DNA from: Corynebacterium faecale
GTDB taxonomy: Bacteria; Actinomycetota; Actinomycetes; Mycobacteriales; Mycobacteriaceae
Assembly (NCBI RefSeq): GCF_030408735.1
Contig: NZ_CP047204.1
Coordinates: 2,790,001 to 2,854,000, forward strand
Length of the DNA: 64,000 nucleotides
Reading direction: 5' to 3'
A model generated the notes under the pieces. That model worked only from the letters and a program-made list of their open reading frames with translations, ran no database searches and had not been told where the DNA came from. Shown here piece after piece: positions 1 to 7,591 of the stretch; positions within the stretch are counted from its first letter, which is position 1; every line of letters begins with the position of its first letter. The position numbers and the translations under genes are program-made.

Positions 1-690
1 CAGATCCACACCGCGCAGGGCGAATTCATTGAGTGCCCGCACCAGGCTGCCGGGAGTATTCGGCAGCGCGAATACCACGGAGGTGTGGTCATGTCCGGTG
101 CGCGCGGGCGGGGCGATGCGGTTGCGCACAGCCACGAAACGGGTGCGGGCGCCACGGACGTCAGCCACGTCGTCGACAAGCTTCTCCAGGCCAAAAAGCG
201 TGGCCGCACGCTCTGGGGCGGCTGCGGCGTCGGCGCCGTTTTCAGAGACCAGCTGTGCTGCGGCGGCGTTGGAGGATGCGGAGACGAACCGCGCGCCCGG
301 CACATTATCCGCCATCCAATTCTTGATCTGCTGGTGTGCAACGGGGTGGGTGGCCAGGGTCTGGATGTCGGCGAGGGTGGTGCCGGGGCGGGCCATGATG
401 GTGAAGGAGACCTCGATTTCCTCCTCGGCGAAAATCTGCGCATCGGAGCCCTGATCCAGGGCGTCGTAGGTGGGGGTGACAAAGCCGTCGACAAAGTTCT
501 CAATGGCCACGACCGCAAAATCAGCCCTGCCCTCGCGCACGGCATCAACCGCCTGCTGCGGTGAGTTCACCGGCATCTGCGTGATTGCCCCGGGGCCGAA
601 TTCGCCACGTTCCGCGAGGCGGATCAGCGCGGCTTCGGTGAATGTTCCTGCGGGCCCCAGATAGGACACGACTGTCTGTGCGTCACTCAT
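1..690 (-). CDS. pheA: Prephenate dehydratase, C-terminus cut by window edge
   Basis: Converts prephenate to phenylpyruvate in phenylalanine synthesis (cytosolic). The minus-strand frame from ATG at 690 stays open for 230 codons and runs off the left edge. Near the N-terminus it reads VSYLGPAGTFTEAAL. Later comes the family motif TRF in RTRFVAV, whose Thr is catalytic in known enzymes. The frame then enters the ACT regulatory domain (PGSLVRALNEFALRGVDL); the phenylalanine-binding ESRP stretch that usually follows lies outside the window. It is divergent from the amidase, with starts about 40 bp apart. The identification is firm; feedback regulation by Phe is inferred from the family. Confidence 0.95.
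   Translation of the reverse strand, partial: MSDAQTVVSYLGPAGTFTEAALIRLAERGEFGPGAITQMPVNSPQQAVDAVREGRADFAVVAIENFVDGFVTPTYDALDQGSDAQIFAEEEIEVSFTIMARPGTTLADIQTLATHPVAHQQIKNWMADNVPGARFVSASSNAAAAQLVSENGADAAAAPERAATLFGLEKLVDDVADVRGARTRFVAVRNRIAPPARTGHDHTSVVFALPNTPGSLVRALNEFALRGVDL
171..181 (+). repeat. CGTCGAYAAGC word, copy 1
   Basis: Forward copy (C at the variable position), inside pheA. Confidence 0.6.
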
Positions 691-730
691 AGCTACTTAC
701 CTTAACCGGTGTTCACTAGTGTGGTTGTTC

Positions 731-1888
731 ATGTCAGTTGCCTCCCCGTCCGCGCTATCCACGCTGTCCGCGCGCATCTCCACCATGTCGCCGGCTGAAC
801 ACGGATTCTCCTGGTTCAATCCGGAGGTCACCGCAGGTGATGGCCGCGGCCCGTTGCACGGCATGATCATCCCGGCCAAGGACCTGCACCACGTAGCTGG
901 AATGCCCACCTCCTTCGGTGCGCATGGACGGCGAATGATGGCCACGGAGACCGACCCATTTCTGCAGAGCCTCATCAACCGCGGTGCGATCATCGCGGGC
1001 AAGACCCAGACCAGCGAACTGGGCCTGACTGCCTACTGCGAACCTGTCCGCATGCCCGCCCCCGATAATCCCCGGTTCCCCGGTCACACCACCGGCGGTT
1101 CCTCCGGTGGTGCGGCGGTGGCGGTGGCCCGTTTGCTTGTCGACGCCGCCCACGCCTCCGACGGTGGCGGTTCCATCCGGGTGCCGGCCGCAGCCTGCGG
1201 CGTGGTGGGTTTCAAACCCTCCCACGATTCCAGCGGTGGCAGTCCGGCCACCCAGGGGTTCATCACCCGGGACATCAACACCCAGTCACTTCTGCACGCG
1301 GTGGCACCGGTGACGCGCCCCCTGCGCATCGGTGTGCTCCTGGAACCGGTACACGCGGAGACAACTGTGGATGATCAGTTTGTGCACACGGTGGAAGCGG
1401 TGGCTCATCGGTTGGAACGTTTCGGGCATGAGGTGGTGCCAGTTGTCCGCCCCTATGGGGATTGGGCGTTCGAGGCCTTCACGGAGGTGTTGGCCATGCG
1501 CTCGCGTTCCATAGAGGATCCCGAGGACGGTGAGGCCAGCGCGATTGTCAGTTGGCTGCGCGAACTGGGCCGCGCACAGACCCCGCTGCACCGTGCCCAG
1601 GCGGTGCGCGCTTTCGACTCGGTGGCTGATGTGGTTCTGGAGGCCTGGGATGTGGACGTGGTGCTCAGCCCCACCCTGGCTTCTCCGCCCCCGGCCCTCG
1701 GGCACTTCTCCTCGCTCAGCCCGGAGGCTGATTTTATGGAACAGACCCGGTGGACACCGTGGGCAACCACCTACAACATGACTGGCGGCGCCGCGATCAG
1801 CCTGCCGGTGGACGGTGTCGGCGTGCATCTCGGTGCGGTGCGCGTGGGCAACGCGGAGATCCTCGGCCTGGGAGGTCAGCTGCTGTGA
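731..1888 (+). CDS. Amidase-signature family hydrolase (short form)
   Basis: Hydrolyses an amide bond; substrate unknown. The Ser-cisSer-Lys triad is visible: Lys in IIPAKD (about residue 50), the cis-Ser in TGGSSGGAAVA, and the nucleophile Ser in SDGGGSIRVPAAACG. At 385 residues it is shorter than typical 450-500-residue members, and the linker after the nucleophile is compact. I chose ATG 731; an in-frame GTG at 719 is an alternative, and neither has a clear ribosome-binding site. Its stop overlaps the GTG of the next gene by 4 bases (GTGA), so the two are probably translationally coupled. It could act on a small amide or a cell-wall peptide; context does not decide. Confidence 0.85.
   Translation: MSVASPSALSTLSARISTMSPAEHGFSWFNPEVTAGDGRGPLHGMIIPAKDLHHVAGMPTSFGAHGRRMMATETDPFLQSLINRGAIIAGKTQTSELGLTAYCEPVRMPAPDNPRFPGHTTGGSSGGAAVAVARLLVDAAHASDGGGSIRVPAAACGVVGFKPSHDSSGGSPATQGFITRDINTQSLLHAVAPVTRPLRIGVLLEPVHAETTVDDQFVHTVEAVAHRLERFGHEVVPVVRPYGDWAFEAFTEVLAMRSRSIEDPEDGEASAIVSWLRELGRAQTPLHRAQAVRAFDSVADVVLEAWDVDVVLSPTLASPPPALGHFSSLSPEADFMEQTRWTPWATTYNMTGGAAISLPVDGVGVHLGAVRVGNAEILGLGGQLL
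1135..1145 (-). repeat. CGTCGAYAAGC word, copy 2
   Basis: Reverse copy (C variant), inside the amidase gene. Confidence 0.6.
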
Positions 1889-2613
1889 CACGTGCCCGCA
1901 TCAAAAAAGAGATCCTGCTGGTTCTGGCCATCACCTTCGGTGCAAGCGGTCTGCGCTCCCTGCTCAGGCTTATCGACGACCTCCTCTCCCCCGTCGCCCT
2001 CAATGACCAGGCCGTCTCGCTGACCACTCCCCAGGCAACCAGCGTGTGGCTGGACCTGGGTTTGCAGCTGGTGTCCGCGGGAGTGCTGTTCTCCTGGGGT
2101 GGCCTGGCGCTGTATCTACTCTCCGGTGATGGTGTCCGGATCGGGCATATCCGGTGGAATGATCTGGGTTGGGGCGCGGGGTTGGCCGCCTTGATCGGAC
2201 TGCCCGGGTTGATCTTCTACGCCACCGCGGTGCACCTGGGATTATCCAAACAGGTCATCCCCACCACCCTGGACAGCCCCTGGTGGGAGGTGCCGATCCT
2301 GTTGTTGTGGTCAGGTGCCAATGCCTTCGGGGAGGAGATCGTGGTGGTCTTCTGGTTGCTCACCCGCCTGCGGGGCCTGGGGTGGAGCGTGCCGGCAATG
2401 ATCATCGTATCCTCGCTATTGCGTGGTTCCTACCACCTCTACCAGGGGGTATCCGCTGGTTTCGGCAACATCATCATGGGTGTGGTCTTCGCCTGGTTCT
2501 ACCACCGGACCGGCAAGGTGTGGCCACTGGTGATCGCCCACTTCCTCATCGATGCCGTCGCCTTCGTCGGCTATACGGCACTTGGCGGAAACCTGAGCTG
2601 GCTGGGGCTATAA
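1885..2613 (+). CDS. CPBP-family intramembrane metalloprotease
   Basis: A polytopic membrane protein of 242 residues with about 6-7 hydrophobic segments. The CPBP/Abi motifs are recognisable: motif 1 is FGEEIVVVFW, motif 2 is LRGSYHLYQG, and motif 3 is VIAHFLIDA. Motif 1 keeps the Glu pair, but the position usually holding Arg (EExxxR) is Val. Members process membrane-bound peptides or protect against bacteriocins; the role here is unknown. The GTG start at 1885 overlaps the amidase stop, which implies co-expression. Confidence 0.8.
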   Translation: MTRARIKKEILLVLAITFGASGLRSLLRLIDDLLSPVALNDQAVSLTTPQATSVWLDLGLQLVSAGVLFSWGGLALYLLSGDGVRIGHIRWNDLGWGAGLAALIGLPGLIFYATAVHLGLSKQVIPTTLDSPWWEVPILLLWSGANAFGEEIVVVFWLLTRLRGLGWSVPAMIIVSSLLRGSYHLYQGVSAGFGNIIMGVVFAWFYHRTGKVWPLVIAHFLIDAVAFVGYTALGGNLSWLGL

Positions 2614-2699
2614 GGCAGCACTTCGCCCGAAGCGCTGCTTGGTCTGATGCGCTGGGTCACGCTTCAGAGATCCGGTGGCACTAGGGCTACTGTATAACC

Positions 2700-3938
2700 A
2701 TGGATTCACGTGGACAGGGGGATTACGCCCGCGACAGTCAGGGCCGTCCCATCCTCGATCGCTACGGCAGGCCCGTGCGGGCGCGTCGGCAAGCACCCCG
2801 GCAACCGGCTCAACGCCCAACGCCGCCACCGGCTGATTCCACGCGCGTGTTCCCGCAGCAGCCGAGGCGACCTGTGCCCCCGCGCCAGCAGTATCAGCCA
2901 CTGCCGCAGAACCAACCCCGCCAGCAGGCCCATCAGCAGCCGGGCCGCATTGGGCATATCCCCCAGGAACTTCCGCATGTGGTCAACACCCCGGCGCCGA
3001 GGCAGCGCAAGCGTCGCAATCTACCCAAGATCCGCCTGCGCCCACGGGGTTGTCTTGGATCCCTGTTCAGCATCCTGGCAGTGATCCTGGTACTTCTGGG
3101 GGCTGGCACCCTCTGGGCGGATTCGCAGCTCAATCGGGTGGAGGCAACCCCGGATGTTCGCGTCTCCAATACCGCGGGCACCAACTGGCTGTTGGTGGGC
3201 TCTGATTCCCGCGAGGGCCTGACTGAAGAGGACATCGCGCGCCTGGGCACGGGCGGCGATATCGGTGTGGGCCGCACCGACACCATCATGCTGTTGAATA
3301 TCCCGAGGAGTGGCGAACCCACGCTGCTGTCGATCCCGCGCGATTCCTATGTGAACATCCCCGGGTGGGGCATGAACAAGATCAATGCCGCCTTCACCGT
3401 CGGTGGCCCACAGCTCTTGGCACAGACGGTGGAGGAAGCCACCGGACTGCGGGTGGATCACTATGCAGAGATTGGCATGGGTGGGTTGGCCAACATGGTT
3501 GACGCCATCGGTGGCGTGGAGATGTGCCCAGACGTGCCCATCCAGGATCCGCTGGCCAATCTGGACATCCAGGCAGGGTGTCAGGAGTTCGACGGTGCCA
3601 CCGCCTTGGGTTATGTGCGCACCCGTGCCACTGCCATGGGTGATCTTGACCGTGTGGTGCGCCAACGGGAGTTCTTCTCTGCGCTGCTGAGTACCGCCAC
3701 CTCACCCGGCACACTGCTCAACCCCTTCCGCGTCATCCCGATGGTGGGAGATGCGGTGGGCACCTTCACCGTCGGTGAGGGTGACCACATGTGGCACCTG
3801 GCTCGCCTGGCACTGGCCATGCGTGGTGGCATTCAGAACGAGACCGTGCCCATTGCCACCTTCGCTGATTATGCGGTGGGCAATGTTGTCATTTGGGATG
3901 ACCTGGCCGCCCGGGAGCTCTTCGATTCCCTGAAGTAG
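2700..3938 (+). CDS. lcpB: LytR-CpsA-Psr (LCP) family cell-wall glycopolymer ligase
   Basis: LCP enzymes transfer lipid-linked glycopolymers to peptidoglycan; in corynebacteria this is arabinogalactan attachment. Residues 1-105 form a cytosolic Pro/Gln/Arg-rich tail. One membrane segment follows at about 115-142, then the extracellular LCP domain with the phosphate- and arginine-rich motifs GSDSRE, GRTDTIMLLNI, LSIPRDSYVNI, NKINAAF and GDLDRVVRQRE. There is no C-terminal LytR_C domain, which fits the LcpB (Cg3210-like) rather than the LcpA type. This paralogue assignment is from memory of C. glutamicum. A strong terminator follows the stop. Confidence 0.88.
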   Translation: MDSRGQGDYARDSQGRPILDRYGRPVRARRQAPRQPAQRPTPPPADSTRVFPQQPRRPVPPRQQYQPLPQNQPRQQAHQQPGRIGHIPQELPHVVNTPAPRQRKRRNLPKIRLRPRGCLGSLFSILAVILVLLGAGTLWADSQLNRVEATPDVRVSNTAGTNWLLVGSDSREGLTEEDIARLGTGGDIGVGRTDTIMLLNIPRSGEPTLLSIPRDSYVNIPGWGMNKINAAFTVGGPQLLAQTVEEATGLRVDHYAEIGMGGLANMVDAIGGVEMCPDVPIQDPLANLDIQAGCQEFDGATALGYVRTRATAMGDLDRVVRQREFFSALLSTATSPGTLLNPFRVIPMVGDAVGTFTVGEGDHMWHLARLALAMRGGIQNETVPIATFADYAVGNVVIWDDLAARELFDSLK

Positions 3939-3958
3939 ACCCCCTTCCGAACAGCATG

Positions 3959-4010
3959 AATGCCCCAGCCCCCTGAGGCTTATGGAACTAAAAGGGGCTG
4001 GGGCATTTTG
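3959..4010. terminator. Bidirectional rho-independent terminator
   Basis: Arms AATGCCCCAGCCCC (from 3959) and GGGGCTGGGGCATT (to about 4007) flank a loop of about 20 nt, with A/T runs on both sides. It sits between the convergent lcpB and DUF5926 genes and can serve both. Confidence 0.85.
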
Positions 4011-4020
4011 TGTAATTGAC

Positions 4021-4935
4021 TTAGCGGATGGTCACCTGACGGGACTTGATGTTCTCCAGCTGACGACGCTCATCCGGGGTGAGCTGCGCATCATTGGACA
4101 GCTCGGCGGAGATCTTCTCGTCGAGGGCCTTGAGCTCAGCGCCATAATCCGTGTGGGAGCGCTCAGGATCGAGATCCCAGACCGGGACGGTGATGCCGTG
4201 GGTGCGGAAGGCACCGGCGAACTTGGTCTCTTCGCCCAGGATCAGTTCACCGCGGGCGGCGATACGTGCCAGGGCTGCCAGAAGTGCGTTCTCCTCGTCG
4301 GTGCGTACCCAACGGATATGGGCCTTGCCACCTGGGTTGACCCACCAGACAGCACCCGGGACATCAGCTTCAACGGGGTGGGACGGCAGGATGGATTCAT
4401 TGGCCATCTGCATGTGCTGGGCCACCTCCGGGGAGAGGTTGTCCTCATCGGCCAGCCACCAGTTGAAGTCCTGCTGTGGGGTGATGTCGAGGGTGGCGGT
4501 CGCGCTGAGAAGCTCCGCCAACGGCGGCTCGGAGCCGTCGTGTTTCGCACTGGTCAGCGACTGGCCGGCTTCAGCACCACGGACCCAGTTCAACGCAAAG
4601 GCGAGATCCTTGCCCGGGGTGTTGGAACGGGTCGCCTGCTGGAGCGCCACGAAGGCCTCGCCGCCGTGCTCCTCATCGCGGATGAGTGCTGCTGCAGCTC
4701 CCGGGAGGACGGTGCAGAGGGTGACCTTGCGGTCAGTGCCGGTGACGGTAACCGGTGCCGTTGCGGAAGGAATGAATTCCTGCAGCGCGACGAGCTGGGC
4801 TTCCATGGCCAGGCCCTCAAACGGGCGTGGCTCTCCTACCAAGGCCTCGCGCTCTGCGGCGCGGGCCGCCAGTTTTGCTTGACGACGGCTCATGCCCTCA
4901 GGCAGCACTTCATTCTTCTTATTCTTCTTTGCCAT
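4021..4935 (-). CDS. DUF5926 family protein
   Basis: A soluble protein of about 304 residues with a basic N-terminus (MAKKNKKNE), an actinobacterial family of unknown function sometimes mislabelled SecA-related. I see no catalytic motif I can name. Trp-rich patches (QDFNWWLADED, AVWWVNPGG) and a C-terminal charged helix stand out. ATG 4935 is preferred; ATG 4941 is six bases upstream. Its start overlaps the last codons of the upstream glycerophosphodiesterase, so the two form a translationally coupled pair. Confidence 0.75.
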   Translation of the reverse strand: MAKKNKKNEVLPEGMSRRQAKLAARAAEREALVGEPRPFEGLAMEAQLVALQEFIPSATAPVTVTGTDRKVTLCTVLPGAAAALIRDEEHGGEAFVALQQATRSNTPGKDLAFALNWVRGAEAGQSLTSAKHDGSEPPLAELLSATATLDITPQQDFNWWLADEDNLSPEVAQHMQMANESILPSHPVEADVPGAVWWVNPGGKAHIRWVRTDEENALLAALARIAARGELILGEETKFAGAFRTHGITVPVWDLDPERSHTDYGAELKALDEKISAELSNDAQLTPDERRQLENIKSRQVTIR

Positions 4936-5680
4936 GCGCATTAGCGTACAGGGCGGTTACGGGGTCGTCGTTCAGATACTCCGCAGCCTCGCCAGGGAAA
5001 TTGGTGGTGAGCATCTCCACACCACGCTCAAGGGCCCACTGCCAGTCCTTTTCCTTATCCACGGTGAACAGGTAGGTGGGCAGCCCCTTGCGCCCGATGA
5101 GATGGGGATTGCGTTTCGCACGCTCAATGGACAACCCCAGGCCGGTGGGGTTGCTGAGGCGACGGTCCGTCGGATTGAGCCAGCGTTCCCAGGAACGACG
5201 CAGGTGGATGCGGTCAATCTCAGGAGCGAGCTTATTCATCAAGTGAATGGCGGGCAGCGAAAAGGAGATGAAGTGGATGCGAGGATCCTCGGTGAGGCCG
5301 CGGTAGCGCAGGATCTTCACGATCTCCTCCTCCAACATGATGGAATACCTCATCGGGTGCTTGGACTCTATATAGAGGTGTTTATCCGGATAATCCTCCA
5401 TGATGTCCAGGAGGTTGTTCAGGGTGAGTACCTTCTCCGGGGCTTCCTCGGTACCGAAGTTCAGTTCCAGCAGCTGTTCCAGCCGCATCGCCGACACCCG
5501 CCCGAAGCCATTAGAGACCCTGCTGATCACCGGATCATGGATGCACACCACCTCACCACACCTGGTCAGGCGGACATCTGTTTCCACCCCGTGGATGGGC
5601 AACTCAAGCGCACCTTTGAAAGCGGATGCAGTGAGCTCCGGGTACTGGGAGGATAAACCCCGGTGCGCGATGATCTTCAT
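4919..5680 (-). CDS. glpQ1: Glycerophosphodiester phosphodiesterase
   Basis: Hydrolyses glycerophosphodiesters to glycerol-3-phosphate plus an alcohol. The GDPD metal and catalytic motifs are present: IIAHRG at residues 3-8, VETDVRLT near 32-39, CIHDP near 46-50, and a central LYIESKHP. At 253 residues it lacks a signal peptide, so it is probably cytosolic. The GAGAATG context supports ATG 5680. In C. glutamicum the orthologue glpQ1 belongs to the phosphate-starvation regulon; I could not confirm a PhoR box here. Confidence 0.9.
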   Translation of the reverse strand: MKIIAHRGLSSQYPELTASAFKGALELPIHGVETDVRLTRCGEVVCIHDPVISRVSNGFGRVSAMRLEQLLELNFGTEEAPEKVLTLNNLLDIMEDYPDKHLYIESKHPMRYSIMLEEEIVKILRYRGLTEDPRIHFISFSLPAIHLMNKLAPEIDRIHLRRSWERWLNPTDRRLSNPTGLGLSIERAKRNPHLIGRKGLPTYLFTVDKEKDWQWALERGVEMLTTNFPGEAAEYLNDDPVTALYANAHGKEE

Positions 5681-6017
5681 AATTCACATTCTCCTACGCC
5701 GGTATGAGGGAGGTAACGCCTTTCCCAGTATCCACCCAGGTGGTGAACTTTGCAGAGCCTTGATGCCACCTGTGAATGAAGTCGACATGAATTATCACAG
5801 CACACAGGGGCTGTGCGTTGCTGGAAATCAACAAATGGGTGGCATAGATGTCAGCCAGCTTGGCGCACAGTCAAAATAAGCCACACATCAGATACGGGCC
5901 GAAAAGACCCCTCGCCAGGATGCCCGGTGCCTGGCTTAATCTGGCCGTTGCCGACTTCTCCCAAGCTGATTGTTTCTTGCTGGTGCTGCATCTGAAACAT
6001 CATCCGGGGTTGAAGTT
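5681..6017. other. Intergenic region upstream of glpQ1
   Basis: These 337 bp hold no convincing gene. The part nearest glpQ1 carries its ribosome-binding site. Around 5770-5800 two TGAAT words lie 15 bases apart start to start (TGAATGAAGTCGACATGAAT), which could be part of an activator site, but I cannot match it to a known consensus. Confidence 0.35.
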
Positions 6018-7082
6018 CTAGTGTTCGCAGTTAACGCCATCATTGTCACCGTCGCGGTACCAGTCATATTCCGGGTTCATACCTTGGACATAGTTGCCGT
6101 ATCCGGCGGCAATGGCCTGTTTGCAGTTGGGGAACCGCGGGTCAGTTCCTGCTGGTGCAGGTGCAGGAGCCACCGCTGCTGGTTGTACTGGTGCTGGTTG
6201 TACTGGTGCTGGTTGCTCTACCGGCGGCGCTACCGGGGGCTGCTCCACGGTGGTCGTGGCAGTTGCGGCGATGGTGTAGACCGTGTCATCAGTGGGTACT
6301 TCCTGACCAGGGCAGGCATCAAGCACCCGGGCCATTGCATCCTTCTCCGCAGCAGTAACCCACAGATCATAGCGATGCTTCACCACGATCTGACGGGAGA
6401 CATAATCACAGCGGAACGCCCTGTTGCCGGGCAACCAGGAAGCCGCGTCACTATCACTTTTCTGCTGGTTCGCTGGGCCGTCAACCGCAAGCAGGTTCAA
6501 GGGATCGTTGGAGAACATTCTGCGTTGCTCTGCGGTGAGCTGTTGTGCACCTTTTTGCCAGGCATCCGATAGCGCGACCACGTGATCAATCTGGACGGCA
6601 GTGGAGGTGTCCTGCCCGCGCTGGAAGTTGATCTGGGTGGCGGTGTAGGGATCATTGAGTACACCAGTGACCACCACGCAGTTCTGGGTGTTATCCCGAT
6701 AGGCGACCTGTTCCAAGTCCCGATTGAGGATGTCATTGCGGGTGTCACAACCATTACGGTCCACATCCGCCCAGGCAGGACCAAATTCATCGCGGCTGTA
6801 GCCGGTCTTGGGCGCACGGCCCTTGACCTCCAGTGCGCTGAGTACATCTACCGCGAGGGTGCTGTTGGGGTCTGCCGTGTTGGTGCCGGACGTCGACGTC
6901 GAAAGGTCCGTGGTGGAGCTCGGCGCTGCGGAAGTCTGCTCCGAGGTGGGGGCCGGGGAGGTGGCCGATGTACTCACCGGCGAGCTGGTGGGTTGTTCTG
7001 AATCCGGAAGCTGACAACCAGTGAGAGCAAGGAGGACGGTCAGGGCGGATCCGGCAATGGCCAGGCGGCGTTGAGCCCGCAT
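6018..7082 (-). CDS. Secreted HNH-endonuclease lipoprotein with excalibur domain
   Basis: A predicted lipoprotein with a signal ending in the lipobox LTGC. It is followed by a Ser/Thr-rich linker, then a GmrSD-type (DUF1524-like) HNH nuclease core with the key IDHVVALSDAW, downstream NDPLNLLAV and the lysine-containing block KSDSDAASWLP. A Pro-Ala-Val-Gln repeat linker leads to a C-terminal excalibur calcium-binding motif (WYRDGDNDGVNCE). It is about 354 residues. ATG 7082 has AAGAGG 8 bases upstream; a GTG nine bases earlier is less likely. By family it is an extracellular or wall-attached nuclease, perhaps for nutrient DNA or DNA handling at the surface. It stands alone. Confidence 0.85.
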   Translation of the reverse strand: MRAQRRLAIAGSALTVLLALTGCQLPDSEQPTSSPVSTSATSPAPTSEQTSAAPSSTTDLSTSTSGTNTADPNSTLAVDVLSALEVKGRAPKTGYSRDEFGPAWADVDRNGCDTRNDILNRDLEQVAYRDNTQNCVVVTGVLNDPYTATQINFQRGQDTSTAVQIDHVVALSDAWQKGAQQLTAEQRRMFSNDPLNLLAVDGPANQQKSDSDAASWLPGNRAFRCDYVSRQIVVKHRYDLWVTAAEKDAMARVLDACPGQEVPTDDTVYTIAATATTTVEQPPVAPPVEQPAPVQPAPVQPAAVAPAPAPAGTDPRFPNCKQAIAAGYGNYVQGMNPEYDWYRDGDNDGVNCEH

Positions 7083-7591
7083 GGGTGGCACCTCTTATTC
7101 GAAACAGTAATTCAATAATTGTTTCTTTAGAGTACATGTGTTGTTCACACCCACATGGCAACCGGGTTTATCCATACTCCCTTTCGAGGAAAGGCAGGAG
7201 CTGATTCGACAGGTTGTCGCTAGTGGTCGGCTTTTCTTTCCCGGGTGACCTACAGATAGTTACAGGCACACTGTGCGAGCGCACGTAACTACGAAGACCA
7301 GCGGGTGTTGGTGCAAAGTTGAGGCAGTAAGAAGACCGGCGTGAATAATTAAGGCCATGGGCATCTTCTCGGGTCGCTATTTTCCCGCGAGATCATTCTG
7401 TGAGCGGTGCGGTGGTACGCCCATTACCAGCATCAAGTGATTTTTGTGTGTGGAACTTGATCCCCCCGCCTCCGAATGTTGTGATGGCTGACCGGGGAGT
7501 CAGGACATTCTGAGAGCACCGGCTCGCAGCCTGCCACTCTCAGCCACGGAAACATACTTCCAGTAGTACTTCTAGGTGGGGCCCCAACTTT
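7083..7591. other. Intergenic region with an IS6 end remnant
   Basis: These 509 bp contain no intact gene. The middle holds a decayed IS6-family left end (annotated separately). The stretch 7510-7545 can form a weak CTGAGAG/CTCTCAG hairpin, and GGGGCCCC lies just past the pyk2 stop. No T-tailed terminator is obvious. Confidence 0.5.
7306..7440 (+). mobile_element. IS6-family left-end remnant
   Basis: GTTGGTGCAAAGTT near 7308 resembles an IS6-family terminal repeat. ATG 7357 then opens MGIFSGRYFPARSF, which matches the N-terminus of the IS6 transposase at 51832 (MGIFSGRHFPRAIIL) and stops after about 27 codons. The 5' spacing from repeat to ATG is also similar. The rest of the element is gone. 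Confidence 0.7.

Noticed and set aside
6181..6215. Tandem GGTTGTACTGGTGCT units resembling a CRISPR-like array
   Set aside because: They are in-frame codons for the Pro-Ala-Pro-Val-Gln linker of the HNH lipoprotein; no spacers or cas genes.
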